A stretch of DNA of 43,378 nt from Rhodobiaceae bacterium (GCA_018660505.1 JABJKE010000042.1:1-43378), one strand, 5' to 3'; positions 1 through 8,759 are shown, counted from the stretch's first letter. Notes: generated from the sequence alone by a model not told the origin. Numbers and translations: made by a program.

Positions 1-264
1 CGCTTTCGCTTCATCGGCTTTGGCATCGCGAGCAAAAACAGCAACGCGCTGATTGCGGCCCGTGCCACTTGGCAATTCAATCACACCACGAACCATTTGG
101 TCGGCGTGACGAGGATCGACACCCAGATTAATGGCCACTTCAATGGTCTCATCAAATTTCGCCGTGGCGAATGATTTCACGATTTTTACCGCTTCATCGA
201 GCGCGTAAAGTTTGTTTTTATCGACTGCCTCATTGGCAGCTGTCATACGTTTTCCGATAGCCAT
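1..264 (-). CDS. rplA: 50S ribosomal protein L1 (5' part only)
   Basis: Ribosomal protein L1 forms the L1 stalk of the large subunit, helps release deacylated tRNA, and in many bacteria represses its own operon. Only the first 88 codons lie in the window; the gene continues past position 1. The visible N-terminus starts [14 protein letters not shown] and contains the L1 stretch with [19 protein letters not shown] and [12 protein letters not shown]. The ATG (262-264) shares one base with the rplK stop in a TAATG junction, so the two genes are almost certainly translationally coupled. Family identity is clear. The truncation is only the edge of the window. Confidence 0.95.
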   Translation of the reverse strand, partial: MAIGKRMTAANEAVDKNKLYALDEAVKIVKSFATAKFDETIEVAINLGVDPRHADQMVRGVIELPSGTGRNQRVAVFARDAKADEAKA

Positions 265-692
265 TAGTCACGCACCTCGTAGCCCATCGAGCGAGCTGAA
301 CCGGCGATCATTTTCTGCGCCTCATCCAGATCGGTCGTGTTTAAATCCTTGATTTTTTGCTCCGCGATATCCCGGCATTGCGCCATGGTCACAGACCCTG
401 CAACCGAACGACCTGGCTCAGAGCCACCTTTGTCGAGCTTTGCAGCCTTTTTGAGGAAGTAAGAAGCCGGAGGCGTCTTCGTCACAAAGGTGAAGGACTT
501 ATCTTCAAAAATGGTGATGATGGTCGGAATTGGCATATTGGCTTCCATTTCCTGCGTCTTCGCATTGAAAGCCTTACAAAATTCCATAATGTTCAGTCCA
601 CGTTGACCCAAAGCCGGGCCAATAGGTGGAGACGGGCTTGCCGCCCCTGCAGGTACCTGCATCTTCAGGTAACTATCAATCTTTTTTGCCAT
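264..692 (-). CDS. rplK: 50S ribosomal protein L11
   Basis: L11 (142 residues, the normal length) binds 23S rRNA at the GTPase-associated centre and is needed for elongation-factor function and the stringent response. The N-terminal domain carries the proline-rich segment [29 protein letters not shown] (positions about 16-44), and the C-terminal RNA-binding domain carries [12 protein letters not shown] near the end. It lies 73 bp downstream of nusG with no terminator visible between them, and it overlaps the rplA start by one base. It is part of the secE-nusG-rplK-rplA transcription unit. No anomalies were seen. Confidence 0.97.
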   Translation of the reverse strand: MAKKIDSYLKMQVPAGAASPSPPIGPALGQRGLNIMEFCKAFNAKTQEMEANMPIPTIITIFEDKSFTFVTKTPPASYFLKKAAKLDKGGSEPGRSVAGSVTMAQCRDIAEQKIKDLNTTDLDEAQKMIAGSARSMGYEVRD

Positions 693-765
693 CTCTCGTT
701 CCTTTACGATAATGGGGCGTGGGACGGCAGTTTGCTCTGCCTACCACACCTAGTCTCAATTTAGG

Positions 766-1296
766 CTAGCTTTTCTCGACTTGCCCATACTCTAGTTCGA
801 CCGGGGTTGCCCGACCGAAAATAGACACAGCCACTTTGAGGCGTGCCTTTTCTTCATCGACTTCTTCTACCAAGCCGCTGAACGAAGCAAATGGGCCGTC
901 TCTGACGCGAACCTGCTCACCCACTTCAAATACGATAGATGGTTTCGGCCGCTCGGCCCCATCTTGAACCTGATTTACAATCCGATCGACTTCGGCTTGT
1001 GTAATCGGCGCTGGTTTGTTTTGCGAACCAAGGAAACCCGTTACCTTTGGTGTGTTTTTCACCAAGTGATAGGCGTCATCGGTTAGTTCCATTTTCACCA
1101 GCAAATAGCCAGGGAAGAACTTACGTTCGCTGTTCACTCGGCGACCGCGGCGCATTTCGACCACTTCTTCGGTCGGCACCAGAATCTCTTCAAAACAATC
1201 CTCTAATCCAGCTTGAGCGGCTTGCTCGCGGAGACTGTCCGCAACCTTGTGCTCAAAATTAGAGTAAGCATTAACAATGTACCAACGTGCTGCCAT
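766..1296 (-). CDS. nusG: Transcription termination/antitermination factor NusG
   Basis: NusG binds RNA polymerase through its N-terminal NGN domain and links it to Rho or to ribosomal S10 through a C-terminal KOW domain. The 176-residue product shows the NGN signature near the start ([18 protein letters not shown]), the middle motif [12 protein letters not shown], and a KOW segment ([16 protein letters not shown], about 127-142). Its ATG follows the secE stop codon by one base. The order secE-nusG-rplK-rplA is the classical bacterial arrangement. Identity is secure. Confidence 0.97.
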   Translation of the reverse strand: MAARWYIVNAYSNFEHKVADSLREQAAQAGLEDCFEEILVPTEEVVEMRRGRRVNSERKFFPGYLLVKMELTDDAYHLVKNTPKVTGFLGSQNKPAPITQAEVDRIVNQVQDGAERPKPSIVFEVGEQVRVRDGPFASFSGLVEEVDEEKARLKVAVSIFGRATPVELEYGQVEKS

Positions 1297-1297
1297 T

Positions 1298-1489
1298 TTA
1301 ATTAGCCAATCCTAAAAGCAGAGCGACAAACCAGCTAAGAACCTGGTCAGCGAGAAAGAAAAATAGCGACGCAAAGAAAACCAAAACGAACACCATCACC
1401 GTCGTAACAGCGACCTCATTCCGGGTCGGCCACGTTACTTTCGATGTTTCGGCGCGCACTTCTTGCACAAACTTTAGCGGGTTAGCCAT
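1298..1489 (-). CDS. secE: Preprotein translocase subunit SecE
   Basis: SecE is the small essential clamp of the SecYEG channel in the inner membrane. The 63-residue protein has the short single-membrane-span form common outside enterobacteria: a conserved amphipathic segment ([20 protein letters not shown]) followed by one hydrophobic helix (about residues 30-57). A purine-rich AAAGGAAAG lies upstream of the ATG as the likely ribosome site. It sits directly before nusG and downstream of tRNA-Trp, as in many proteobacteria. Confidence 0.95.
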   Translation of the reverse strand: MANPLKFVQEVRAETSKVTWPTRNEVAVTTVMVFVLVFFASLFFFLADQVLSWFVALLLGLAN

Positions 1490-1581
1490 GGGCCGCTTCT
1501 TTCCTTTAATAAACGCTTGGGCGCAAAAGGCGCTCTAGCGGGGCCCCGCAATCGGGACCCATTTTTTTCTTTCGAACCTCC

Positions 1582-1600
1582 GCCACTTTTAAAAAGTGGC
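1582..1600. repeat. Perfect palindrome overlapping the 3' CCA of tRNA-Trp
   Basis: GCCACTTTTAAAAAGTGGC is an inverted repeat with 9-bp arms around one base. On the minus strand its first four bases are the discriminator G and the encoded CCA of tRNA-Trp. In the precursor RNA it could fold back on the tRNA 3' end as a processing or pausing hairpin. No U-run follows, so it is not a standard terminator. A function is inferred only. Confidence 0.5.
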
Positions 1601-1672
1601 AGGAGTGGAGGGGATCGAACCCCCAACCCCCGGTTTTGGAGACCGGTGCTCTACCAGTTGAGCTACACTCCT
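1597..1672 (-). tRNA. tRNA-Trp (anticodon CCA)
   Basis: On the minus strand the acceptor arms are AGGAGTG (1672-1666) and CACTCCT (1607-1601). The D arm is GCTCAACTGGTAGAGC, the anticodon stem is CCGGT/ACCGG around loop CTCCAAA, and the T arm contains GGTTCGATCC. Discriminator G and a gene-encoded CCA follow. The anticodon reads CCA, so tryptophan. The 5' end is only 9 nt after the tuf stop, so it is very probably processed out of a tuf-tRNA-secE transcript. Confidence 0.96.
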
Positions 1673-1681
1673 CTGGTTCGT

Positions 1682-2872
1682 CTACTCAATAATTGCTGAC
1701 ACGACGCCGGCGCCTACTGTGCGGCCACCTTCACGGATAGCGAAGCGAAGCTTCTCTTCCATGGCGACCGGAACAATAAGCTCCACTTCCATCTCAACAT
1801 TATCGCCAGGCATAACCATTTCCGTACCCGATGGCAGGCTGCAAACACCCGTCACATCCGTCGTGCGGAAGTAAAACTGTGGACGATAATTGGTAAAGAA
1901 AGGTGTGTGACGACCGCCCTCTTCCTTCGTCAGAATGTAAGCTTCTGCCTTAAATTTCGTGTGTGGCGTAATCGAACCTGGCTTGCAAAGAACCTGGCCA
2001 CGTTCCACTTCTTCGCGCTTCGTACCGCGCAAAAGAACCCCCACATTGTCGCCCGCTTCACCGCTATCCAGCAGTTTGCGGAACATTTCAACGCCTGTGC
2101 ATGTGGTCAGGGCTGTGTCTTTAATGCCAACGATTTCAATCTCGTCACCGACATTCACAACACCGCGTTCCACACGACCCGTGACCACGGTACCGCGACC
2201 GGAAATCGAGAATACATCCTCAATCGGCAGCAAGAAGGCTTGGTCTTTTGGACGGTCTGGTTGGGGAATATAAGCATCCACTTCCGCCATCAGAGCCATA
2301 ATCGCTTCTTTGCCAATCGCGTCATCGCGACCTTCCAAAGCGGCCAAAGCCGAACCTTTAACGATTGGAATATCGTCGCCTGGGAACTCATAAGAGGTCA
2401 GAAGCTCACGCACTTCCATCTCTACCAGCTCCAGCAGCTCATCATCATCGACTTGGTCGACTTTGTTCAAGAAAACAACCAGAGCCGGAACGCCCACTTG
2501 GCGCGCCAACAAAATATGCTCACGGGTTTGTGGCATAGGTCCGTCGGCGGCGTTCACAACCAAAATCGCGCCATCCATTTGCGCCGCACCGGTGATCATG
2601 TTTTTCACATAGTCAGCATGGCCTGGGCAATCCACGTGCGCGTAGTGACGGGCATCCGTCTCATACTCAACGTGGGCTGTCGAAATGGTGATGCCACGAG
2701 CTTTTTCTTCTGGCGCTTTATCAATGTCAGCGTAATCCGAAAATTCAGCACCGCCGACTTCAGCCAATACTTTCGTAATCGCGGCCGTAAGGGTCGTCTT
2801 GCCGTGGTCCACGTGACCAATCGTGCCAATGTTACAATGCGGTTTTGTCCGCTCAAACTTTTCCTTCGACAT
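1682..2872 (-). CDS. tuf: Elongation factor Tu
   Basis: EF-Tu is the GTPase that delivers aminoacyl-tRNA to the ribosome. The 396-residue product has the usual length. It shows the P-loop GHVDHGKTT (residues 19-27), switch-region motif RGITIS, DCPGH (G3), NKVD (G4) and an SAL motif (G5), followed by the two beta-barrel domains ending [15 protein letters not shown]. It is placed between tRNA-Gly upstream and tRNA-Trp 9 nt downstream, resembling the tufB locus of other proteobacteria. Only one tuf copy is visible here; a second copy elsewhere is common in the class. Confidence 0.98.
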   Translation of the reverse strand: MSKEKFERTKPHCNIGTIGHVDHGKTTLTAAITKVLAEVGGAEFSDYADIDKAPEEKARGITISTAHVEYETDARHYAHVDCPGHADYVKNMITGAAQMDGAILVVNAADGPMPQTREHILLARQVGVPALVVFLNKVDQVDDDELLELVEMEVRELLTSYEFPGDDIPIVKGSALAALEGRDDAIGKEAIMALMAEVDAYIPQPDRPKDQAFLLPIEDVFSISGRGTVVTGRVERGVVNVGDEIEIVGIKDTALTTCTGVEMFRKLLDSGEAGDNVGVLLRGTKREEVERGQVLCKPGSITPHTKFKAEAYILTKEEGGRHTPFFTNYRPQFYFRTTDVTGVCSLPSGTEMVMPGDNVEMEVELIVPVAMEEKLRFAIREGGRTVGAGVVSAIIE

Positions 2873-2939
2873 GTCGTTCCTCGTTCGGTTAGGGGCTCGG
2901 CCCCGTTTTAAATTTCGTTTCGCCCAACCCTTGTCAGAC

Positions 2940-3013
2940 TGGAGCGGGTGAAGGGAATCGAACCCTCATCTTCAGCTTGGAAGGCTGTTGCTCGACCATT
3001 GAGCTACACCCGC
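2940..3013 (-). tRNA. tRNA-Gly (anticodon TCC)
   Basis: Read on the minus strand, acceptor arms GCGGGTG and CACCCGC pair perfectly. The D arm is GCTCAATGGTCGAGC, the anticodon loop is CTTCCAA with anticodon TCC, and the T arm is GAGGGTTCGATTCCCTTC. Discriminator T and an encoded CCA are at 2943-2940. It lies between tRNA-Tyr and tuf and is probably part of the same precursor transcript. Confidence 0.96.
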
Positions 3014-3060
3014 CTCTTAATCACTCTCAACCACGCACTTATCCCCCATGGATAAGCAAA

Positions 3061-3145
3061 TGGTGGGGGGAGTTGGATTCGAACCAACGTAGGCATAGCC
3101 AACGGGTTTACAGCCCGTCCCCTTTAGCCACTCGGGCATCCCCCC
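3061..3145 (-). tRNA. tRNA-Tyr (anticodon GTA)
   Basis: This is an 85-nt class II tRNA with a long variable arm. Acceptor GGGGGGA pairs with TCCCCCC. The anticodon loop CTGTAAA gives anticodon GTA, the T arm contains GTTGGTTCGAATCCAAC, discriminator A and an encoded CCA follow. Upstream of its 5' end the sequence CCCAAAGG is repeated (3147-3154 and 3162-3169) and flanks a GGCAAATTGCC palindrome. This lies where the leader of the tRNA-tuf transcript should begin. Confidence 0.96.
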
Positions 3146-3315
3146 TCCCAAAGGCAAATTGCCCAAAGGTAAAATCCGACGCATACCGAAGCAAACGCTT
3201 GATTTTAATACGAAATTAATGCACAAAACACCGTCCGCCAGCCTCATTTTCAACGAAAACAAGTTCAGCGACGCAATATTTGCACATCAATGTCATCAGC
3301 CTTATAAGGAATTGT

Positions 3316-4086
3316 ATGTCCAAGCGCAAGCCCAACCATTTAAGAAATAAAAGAAAAATCACCTCCGAAACTGCGGTGACTTTGCTCTATGGCACGCATG
3401 CGGTTCGCGCTGCTTTGGAAAATCCCAAACGACGGGTCAACAAATTATTCGCCACCCAAAATGCCGCCAATGAATTGCAAGCGATTTGCGCCAAACGCAA
3501 AATCTCGGCCGAAATTCAAACCAGCGGCGAATTGGCCGCGCTTTTGCCCGCCGATGCCGTGCATCAAGGCATGGTGTTGGATGCCAGCCCGCTGGTGCCC
3601 CGCTCGTTAGAGGATGCGGCGGCCTCGGGTAAATTGCTGATTATTCTCGATCAAGTGTCGGACCCGCGCAATGTGGGCGCGATTTTACGCGCGGCCGCCG
3701 TGTTTGGCGCCGGCGGGGTGATTGTCACCAAGCGAAACAGCCCGCCGCCCGCAGGCACATTGGCCAAAACCGCCGTGGGCGCGCTTGAAGTTATGCCGCT
3801 TATCGAAGTCACTAATTTGGCGCGCGCGCTCGAGACGCTGCACAAGGCCGGCTATATGAGCGTCGGCCTCGACGAACACGGCGAGACGCTCATCGAGGAC
3901 GTATCAAAAGACCGCCCGATTGCGGTGGTTATGGGCGCAGAAGGCCCGGGCCTTCGTCGGCTAACGCGCGAAACCTGCGATATGCTGGCCCGCCTGCCCG
4001 TCGCCGAAAGCGCCAGCGGCGAAGCCTTTGCGACGCTGAATGTCGCGACGGCTACCGCGGTGACGCTTTACGCGCTCACCCGCTAA
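3316..4086 (+). CDS. rlmB: 23S rRNA 2'-O-ribose methyltransferase, RlmB/TrmH (SpoU) family
   Basis: SpoU-class enzymes transfer a methyl group from AdoMet to the ribose of a 23S rRNA guanosine (G2251 in E. coli) using a knotted SPOUT fold. The ATG at 3316 is chosen because AAGGA lies 5 nt upstream; a longer reading from 3280 has no ribosome site. The 256-residue protein has an N-terminal substrate-binding part starting LYGTHAVRAAL. The catalytic part has DQVSDPRNVGAILRAAAVFGA and GAEGPGLRRLT. The usual C-terminal SLNVS motif reads TLNVA after a slightly extended loop, with the Asn retained. Its stop overlaps the convergent CDGSH gene by 3 bases. The exact rRNA target is inferred from family. 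Confidence 0.88.
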   Translation: MSKRKPNHLRNKRKITSETAVTLLYGTHAVRAALENPKRRVNKLFATQNAANELQAICAKRKISAEIQTSGELAALLPADAVHQGMVLDASPLVPRSLEDAAASGKLLIILDQVSDPRNVGAILRAAAVFGAGGVIVTKRNSPPPAGTLAKTAVGALEVMPLIEVTNLARALETLHKAGYMSVGLDEHGETLIEDVSKDRPIAVVMGAEGPGLRRLTRETCDMLARLPVAESASGEAFATLNVATATAVTLYALTR

Positions 4087-4322
4087 AGTTTATTATGGGC
4101 GCCATCGCATAAAACGCCTTTGGCCGAAGCTTTGCAGCCGCAGAAATAAACTTGGCCATCTTTTTCGGCCGTATAGGCTACGGGTTCGAAATCGCTGCCT
4201 TGGTGCTTGCCATCGCAAAACGGCTGGCGCGCCGACTTGCCGCAAGAACACCAAAAATAGGTTTTTCCCGCTTTGACCTCGGTTTTATAAGGCGCTTTTT
4301 GTGGACATTCGGCTTGGCTCAT
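4083..4322 (-). CDS. CDGSH-type iron-sulfur protein with two CDGSH motifs
   Basis: This is a small (79-residue) protein of the CDGSH (mitoNEET-like) family, which binds labile [2Fe-2S] clusters through three Cys and one His. Two cluster motifs are visible. CSCGKSARQPFCDGKH (about 26-41) matches the consensus CxCxxSxxxPxCDGxH fully. CGCKASAKGVLCDGAH (about 60-75) keeps the 3Cys/1His ligands but has Val in place of Pro. AGGAGAG sits 5 nt before the ATG. It stands alone, convergent with rlmB. Electron transfer or redox sensing is likely from the family, but the partner is unknown. Confidence 0.87.
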   Translation of the reverse strand: MSQAECPQKAPYKTEVKAGKTYFWCSCGKSARQPFCDGKHQGSDFEPVAYTAEKDGQVYFCGCKASAKGVLCDGAHNKL

Positions 4323-4381
4323 CTGGCTCTCCTATCACTCGTTACAAGACACTATAGGGACGCGATGACTTGGCACGCAAT

Positions 4382-4410
4382 AAAAAAGCCCCGCCATTGC
4401 GGCGGGGCTT
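4382..4410 (-). terminator. Rho-independent terminator of the thiolase gene
   Basis: A 10-bp stem AAGCCCCGCC/GGCGGGGCTT with a 5-nt loop is followed, in the minus direction, by a T-run (the AAAAAA at 4382-4387 on the plus strand). It lies 18 bp past the thiolase stop. This is a textbook intrinsic terminator. Confidence 0.88.
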
Positions 4411-4428
4411 TCTCAATGAGATGTGCGC

Positions 4429-5604
4429 TTATTGAAGGTTTTCAATAATCGTCACATTGGCCATACCACCGCCTTCGCACATGGTTTGCAGGCCGTATTT
4501 GCCGCCTTTGCGTTGCAAGGCATTGACCAAAGTCGCCATTAATTTAGTGCCCGAGCCGCCCAGCGGATGACCCAGCGCAATGGCGCCGCCATGCACGTTG
4601 AGCTTGTCTTCATCGACACCCAATTCTTTGGCGAAAGCCACGGGAATCGAGCCGAAAGCTTCGTTCACTTCAAACACGTCGATGTCGTCGACCGACAGAC
4701 CCGCTTTTTCAAGCGCGCGTTTGGTGGCCGGAATGGGGGCTTCCAACATAATCACCGGGTCGTGACCCATCACCGATAGGTGGATGATTTTTGCCAATGG
4801 TTTCACGCCCAATTTTTTCAGCCCGTCTTCATTCACAATCATCACGCCCGAAGCGCCATCGCAAATTTGGCTGGCCGAGGCCGCCGTGATGACCCCATCT
4901 TCGGCCAAAAGCTTGACGCCAGAGATGCTCTCGAGGCTGGCATCGAAACGGATGCCCTCATCGGTTTTGTGCATTTCCGTATCGCCATCTTCATTGGTGA
5001 CGGCCACGGGAACAATCTCCGTATCGAAGGCGCCCGCTTGCGTGGCGGCAATGGCGCGCTCGTGGCTGCGATAGGCATAGGCATCGATATCTTCTTTGCT
5101 CAGACCATATTTCTTGGCCACCATTTCGGCGCCCACAAATTGACTGAACTGAACATTTGGATAGCGCTCTTGCATGTTCGGGCTGACGTAGAAACCGTGG
5201 CCCTCTTTAAACGGCAGCGAGATAGGCAGACCCATGGGCACGCGGCTCATGCTCTCCACGCCGGCGGCGATAACGCAATCCATCGTGCCAGACATAACGG
5301 CCTGCGCAGCAAAATGAATGGACTGTTGCGACGACCCGCACTGGCGATCGATCGAGGTGGCTGGCACGCTCTCTGGCAATTTAGAAGCGAGAACCGCATT
5401 GCGGCCAATATTGCCGGCTTGCTCGCCCGCTTGGCCAACGCAGCCCATGATGACATCTTCTACCGATGCTGGGTCCGCGCCCGTGCGGTCGATGAGGTTA
5501 TTAATCACCTCGGCTGCCAAATCGGCTGGGTGCCAATCTTTTAATTTACCTCCGCGGCGACCACCTGCGGTGCGTGCTGCGGCTACAATATATGCTTCGG
5601 CCAT
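4429..5604 (-). CDS. Acetyl-CoA C-acyltransferase (thiolase)
   Basis: Thiolases cleave 3-ketoacyl-CoA or condense two acyl-CoAs. The 391 residues fit the family. The nucleophilic Cys89 is in IDRQCGSSQQ, the active-site His is in GGAIALGHPLGGSG (about 340-353), and the second Cys is in TMCEGGGMANV near the C-terminus, so all catalytic residues are present. AGGAGAG precedes the ATG. It is divergent from the nitronate monooxygenase gene and has its own terminator. A role in fatty-acid oxidation fits with fadH and the crotonase-family genes in the window. Whether it acts as FadA-type or acetoacetyl-CoA thiolase cannot be decided from sequence. Confidence 0.92.
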   Translation of the reverse strand: MAEAYIVAAARTAGGRRGGKLKDWHPADLAAEVINNLIDRTGADPASVEDVIMGCVGQAGEQAGNIGRNAVLASKLPESVPATSIDRQCGSSQQSIHFAAQAVMSGTMDCVIAAGVESMSRVPMGLPISLPFKEGHGFYVSPNMQERYPNVQFSQFVGAEMVAKKYGLSKEDIDAYAYRSHERAIAATQAGAFDTEIVPVAVTNEDGDTEMHKTDEGIRFDASLESISGVKLLAEDGVITAASASQICDGASGVMIVNEDGLKKLGVKPLAKIIHLSVMGHDPVIMLEAPIPATKRALEKAGLSVDDIDVFEVNEAFGSIPVAFAKELGVDEDKLNVHGGAIALGHPLGGSGTKLMATLVNALQRKGGKYGLQTMCEGGGMANVTIIENLQ

Positions 5605-5692
5605 GGGGCTCTCCTAATGTTATCAAAAGTTTGAAAATCACTTGCCGACAGTCTTACCAAATGCGCCCGCGCTCCGACAAGTGAAATTTCAT

Positions 5693-5720
5693 TTGCACAT
5701 TTATCGCCACGCCTTAACAT
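5693..5720 (+). promoter_or_regulatory. Possible sigma70 promoter of the nitronate monooxygenase gene
   Basis: TTGCAC (5693-5698) and TAACAT (5715-5720) are separated by 16 bp, each matching four or more of six consensus bases. They lie about 26 bp before the ATG at 5747, within the 142-bp divergent gap. This is a moderate match and no start site is known. Confidence 0.35.
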
Positions 5721-5746
5721 GTGTCCGATATTTAGGAGGACTAAAA

Positions 5747-6721
5747 ATGAAAACGCGTATTACAGAATTATTCGGTATCGAGCATCCCATCATTCAAGGT
5801 GGCATGCACCATGTGGGCTTTGCTGAAATGGCGGCGGGCGTATCGAACGCTGGCGGCTTGGGCATTATTACCGGCCTGACGCAACGCACCCCAAAAGATC
5901 TCGCGAATGAAATCGCGCGTTGCAAAGACATGACAGATAAGCCCATCGGCGTGAATCTGACGTTCTTGCCCGGCTTTGCCGACCCTGATTATCCTGGCTA
6001 TATCGAAGCGATTATCGCCCATGATGTGAAAATTGTGGAAACCGCGGGGCGCAGCCCAGAGCAATATATGCCCCTGCTGAAAGACGCTGGCATTAAAGTC
6101 ATCCACAAATGCACCAGCGTGCGCCACTCGTTGAAAGCCGAAAAAATTGGTTGTGATGCGGTGAGTGTCGATGGTTTTGAATGCGGTGGCCACCCCGGCG
6201 AAGACGATATTCCAAACATGATTTTGCTGCCCCGCGCGGCCGAAGAATTGTCCATCCCCTTTGTCGCTTCGGGCGGTATTGGCAATGCCAAACAGCTGGT
6301 GGCCGCTTTGGCTCTGGGTGCCGATGGCGTCAATATGGGCACGCGGTTTATCGCGACCAAAGAAGCCCCGGTTCACCAAAATGTAAAAGACGCTCTTGTC
6401 GGGGCCAGCGAGCTGGACACGACTTTGATTATGCGTCCGCTGCGCAATACCGAACGGGTTTTGAAAAACGATGCGGTCAATCGCATTCTCGAAAAAGAGA
6501 AATCGCTGGGGGCCGACATTAAAATCAATGACATTATGGATGAAGTGGCTGGCGTCTATCCGAAAATCATGTCCGATGGCGACATGGACTCGGGTGCGTG
6601 GAGCTGTGGCATGGTCGCAGGTCTTATCCACGATGTGCCAAGCTGCCATGATTTAATCAGCGGTATGATGAAAGAAGCCGACGAGATTATCTCGACGCGT
6701 CTGAAAGCTTTCGCCGCTTAA
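5747..6721 (+). CDS. Nitronate monooxygenase (2-nitropropane dioxygenase family)
   Basis: FMN-dependent TIM-barrel enzymes of this family oxidise alkyl nitronates such as propionate-3-nitronate, a toxic antimetabolite. ATG 5747 is chosen because AGGAGGA (5734-5740) lies 6 nt upstream; this gives 324 residues, normal for the family. Signatures are the N-terminal IEHPIIQGGM, the central ECGGHPG segment with the conserved His, and the phosphate-binding VASGGIG with GADGVNMGTRF. It is divergent from the thiolase gene and ends in a terminator. FabK-type enoyl-ACP reductases share the fold, so the substrate is not certain. Confidence 0.88.
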   Translation: MKTRITELFGIEHPIIQGGMHHVGFAEMAAGVSNAGGLGIITGLTQRTPKDLANEIARCKDMTDKPIGVNLTFLPGFADPDYPGYIEAIIAHDVKIVETAGRSPEQYMPLLKDAGIKVIHKCTSVRHSLKAEKIGCDAVSVDGFECGGHPGEDDIPNMILLPRAAEELSIPFVASGGIGNAKQLVAALALGADGVNMGTRFIATKEAPVHQNVKDALVGASELDTTLIMRPLRNTERVLKNDAVNRILEKEKSLGADIKINDIMDEVAGVYPKIMSDGDMDSGAWSCGMVAGLIHDVPSCHDLISGMMKEADEIISTRLKAFAA

Positions 6722-6744
6722 AATACCACCGCAAAACAATAAGA

Positions 6745-6779
6745 AAAGCCCCGCCCTCAACAGAGAGCGGGGCTTTTTT
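6745..6779 (+). terminator. Rho-independent terminator, probably bidirectional
   Basis: GCCCCGC (6748-6754) pairs with GCGGGGC (6767-6773), with a partial inner CTC/GAG pairing. On the plus strand TTTTTT follows, ending the nitronate monooxygenase transcript. On the minus strand a shorter TTTTC follows, so it may also stop the convergent sulfatase transcript. Confidence 0.82.
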
Positions 6780-6800
6780 ATGACCAGACGTCGCCCTTAT

Positions 6801-8759
6801 TTAAGGGGTGACGATATTAAAGTCTGGGTTGAACTCATCCAGATTGGCGAACACTTTCATCAACGCCAGCGGGCTGCCGCCCACTTTCACATTGCCTTTG
6901 ACAATCTCTTTCGCAAAGCTGGTTTGGCCCACGGCCACCTGATTGAAAATGGCCCGCGTGAGCGTCAGCGACGCATCCGGATTTTCAACCTGTTTGTTCG
7001 GGATATTGTTCAGCACGCTATTGTCGAGCGAGAGAACAAATTTCTCTTTCGTGTCGGTGAAATCTAAATTGATTTTCACTTCCACATCATCCAAGCCCTC
7101 CGGATTAAATCGCACGGCCATGAAGTCCAAGAACATGCCTGTTGGCACGGAGCTGACGACATCTTGGCTGGCGGTGCGCACGCTGCCGCCCAACACCACG
7201 CCGTCGCGCAATTCTTGCGCGCCCGTCAGATAGAAATTGCGCCACGGGCCACTTTCTGCCTGATAGCCCAATTGCTCATAGGCATCGGCCAAGAGAGCGC
7301 GCGCTTGCTTGTGCTTTGGATGGGCGAACACATAATGGCTCAGCAATTCCGACGCCCAGCGATAATCGCCCGCCTCGGACGCCATTTTGGCTTGTCGCAA
7401 TAGCCCATCGGGCCCGCCCGCCAGAGCCATCATTTTGCGGCCCCGGACTTCGGGTTCTTGGGGGTTTAAATTGGCTGGCACGCCATCGAAAAAGCCGAGA
7501 TAGAAATTATACACGGCACGAACATTATGGCTAACAGTGCCGTAATAATCGCGGTTGTAAAACTCTTGCGCCAGCGAAGGCGGCAAGTCCAACATGTTGG
7601 AAATCTCGGTCGACGTATAGCCTTGGTTCATCAAACGCACGGTTTGGTCATGCATGAAGCGATACATATCGCGTTGCTTGGAAATATACTCCATGCCCGC
7701 CTCGCGGCCCCAACGCGGCCAATGGTGCGAGCCGAAAACCACATCGGTGCGCTCGCCAAATAGCTCCACCATATCGGTGAGATGACGCGACCAGACCAAG
7801 GCATCGCGAATTTTGGCGCCGCGCGGCGTGTATAGATTATGCATCACGCCGTTTACTTCTTCGGCCACGCAAAGCGCTTTGAGATGCGGCAGATAAAATA
7901 CAAATTCAGCCGGCGCCTCAGCGCCAGGCGTCAGTTGAAACTCCACCTCAATGCCATCGAGCATGAGTTTTTGCCCGGTCTTGGTAATCGTATCCGTGGG
8001 TGTCAGCAAGGTGATGGAGCCAAAGGCAACGCTTTTTCCCAGCCCACTATCGATGGCGCCTTGCGGCGAGGCCGGCAGCAAATTGCCGAACATATAGCCC
8101 GCCCGACGCCCCATGGCATTGCCCGCAATCACGTTTTCGCTCGATACTTCTTTGACAAAATGTTCCGGCGCGACAAAGCGAATGCGGCCGGAGGCGAGGT
8201 CATCTTCACTGGCCAAAGCGCGCACGCCCGCGAAATGGTCGGCGTGGCTATGGGTGGCCAAAATCGCTTTCACCGGACGTTTGCCGAAATGGCTATCGAC
8301 CAGCGCCATGGCCGCCTGCATGGTTTCCGCGGCGGTGAGCGGGTCGACCACAATCCAGCCGGTTTTGCCTTCAATGAAAGTCACATTGGCGAGGTCATAG
8401 CCGCGCACTTGATAAATGCCTTGGGTCACTTCAAACAGCCCATGAATGGCATTCAGCTTGGCTTGGCGCCAGAGACTTGGGTTCACCGTATCGGGGCGCG
8501 GGCCATCGAGATATTCCATGCCCGTCATATTCCAGACCACACGGCCAGATTTATCTTTAATCACCAGAGCATCTGGCTTGGCCAGCAGACCGCGGGTGGC
8601 CAATTTAAAGTCTTCGGTGTTTTCAAACGGCAGGCGCTCGATGACTTTCTCATGTGCCTGTTTGGTTTGGGCACTGGCCGGTTTGCGCGCGAAATCGGCG
8701 CTATGGGTGCTGCCAAGCATCAAAAAACTGGCAAGCAAAAGCGAGAGTGTGCGTTTCAT
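6801..8759 (-). CDS. Secreted alkyl sulfatase, metallo-beta-lactamase fold (SdsA1-like)
   Basis: These enzymes hydrolyse primary alkyl sulfates such as dodecyl sulfate to alcohol and sulfate in the periplasm. ATG 8759 is preferred (GGGGAAG upstream); an upstream TTG would add 9 residues. The 652-residue protein has a signal peptide (KRTLSLLLASFLMLGSTHSA). It has the zinc motif HSHADH (about 170-175), later metal-ligand regions around AEEVNGVMHNLYTPRGA and FGSHHWPRWG, a helical dimerisation domain, and an SCP2-like C-terminal domain ending in a Pro-rich tail. It lies 28 bp after a flavin monooxygenase gene on the same strand, so the two are probably co-transcribed. The family match is strong; the substrate is inferred. 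Confidence 0.92.
   Translation of the reverse strand: MKRTLSLLLASFLMLGSTHSADFARKPASAQTKQAHEKVIERLPFENTEDFKLATRGLLAKPDALVIKDKSGRVVWNMTGMEYLDGPRPDTVNPSLWRQAKLNAIHGLFEVTQGIYQVRGYDLANVTFIEGKTGWIVVDPLTAAETMQAAMALVDSHFGKRPVKAILATHSHADHFAGVRALASEDDLASGRIRFVAPEHFVKEVSSENVIAGNAMGRRAGYMFGNLLPASPQGAIDSGLGKSVAFGSITLLTPTDTITKTGQKLMLDGIEVEFQLTPGAEAPAEFVFYLPHLKALCVAEEVNGVMHNLYTPRGAKIRDALVWSRHLTDMVELFGERTDVVFGSHHWPRWGREAGMEYISKQRDMYRFMHDQTVRLMNQGYTSTEISNMLDLPPSLAQEFYNRDYYGTVSHNVRAVYNFYLGFFDGVPANLNPQEPEVRGRKMMALAGGPDGLLRQAKMASEAGDYRWASELLSHYVFAHPKHKQARALLADAYEQLGYQAESGPWRNFYLTGAQELRDGVVLGGSVRTASQDVVSSVPTGMFLDFMAVRFNPEGLDDVEVKINLDFTDTKEKFVLSLDNSVLNNIPNKQVENPDASLTLTRAIFNQVAVGQTSFAKEIVKGNVKVGGSPLALMKVFANLDEFNPDFNIVTP

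Noticed and set aside
1907-2911. 334-codon open frame on the plus strand across tuf
   Set aside because: It is the antisense shadow of the highly conserved EF-Tu gene, with no ribosome site and no recognisable protein family.
1597-3145. tRNA genes as integration (att) sites for a mobile element
   Set aside because: No integrase, no repeated tRNA 3' end and only core genes surround the three tRNAs.
4780-5544. 254-codon open frame opposite the thiolase
   Set aside because: The thiolase frame has all catalytic residues, a ribosome site and a terminator; the opposite frame has none of these.
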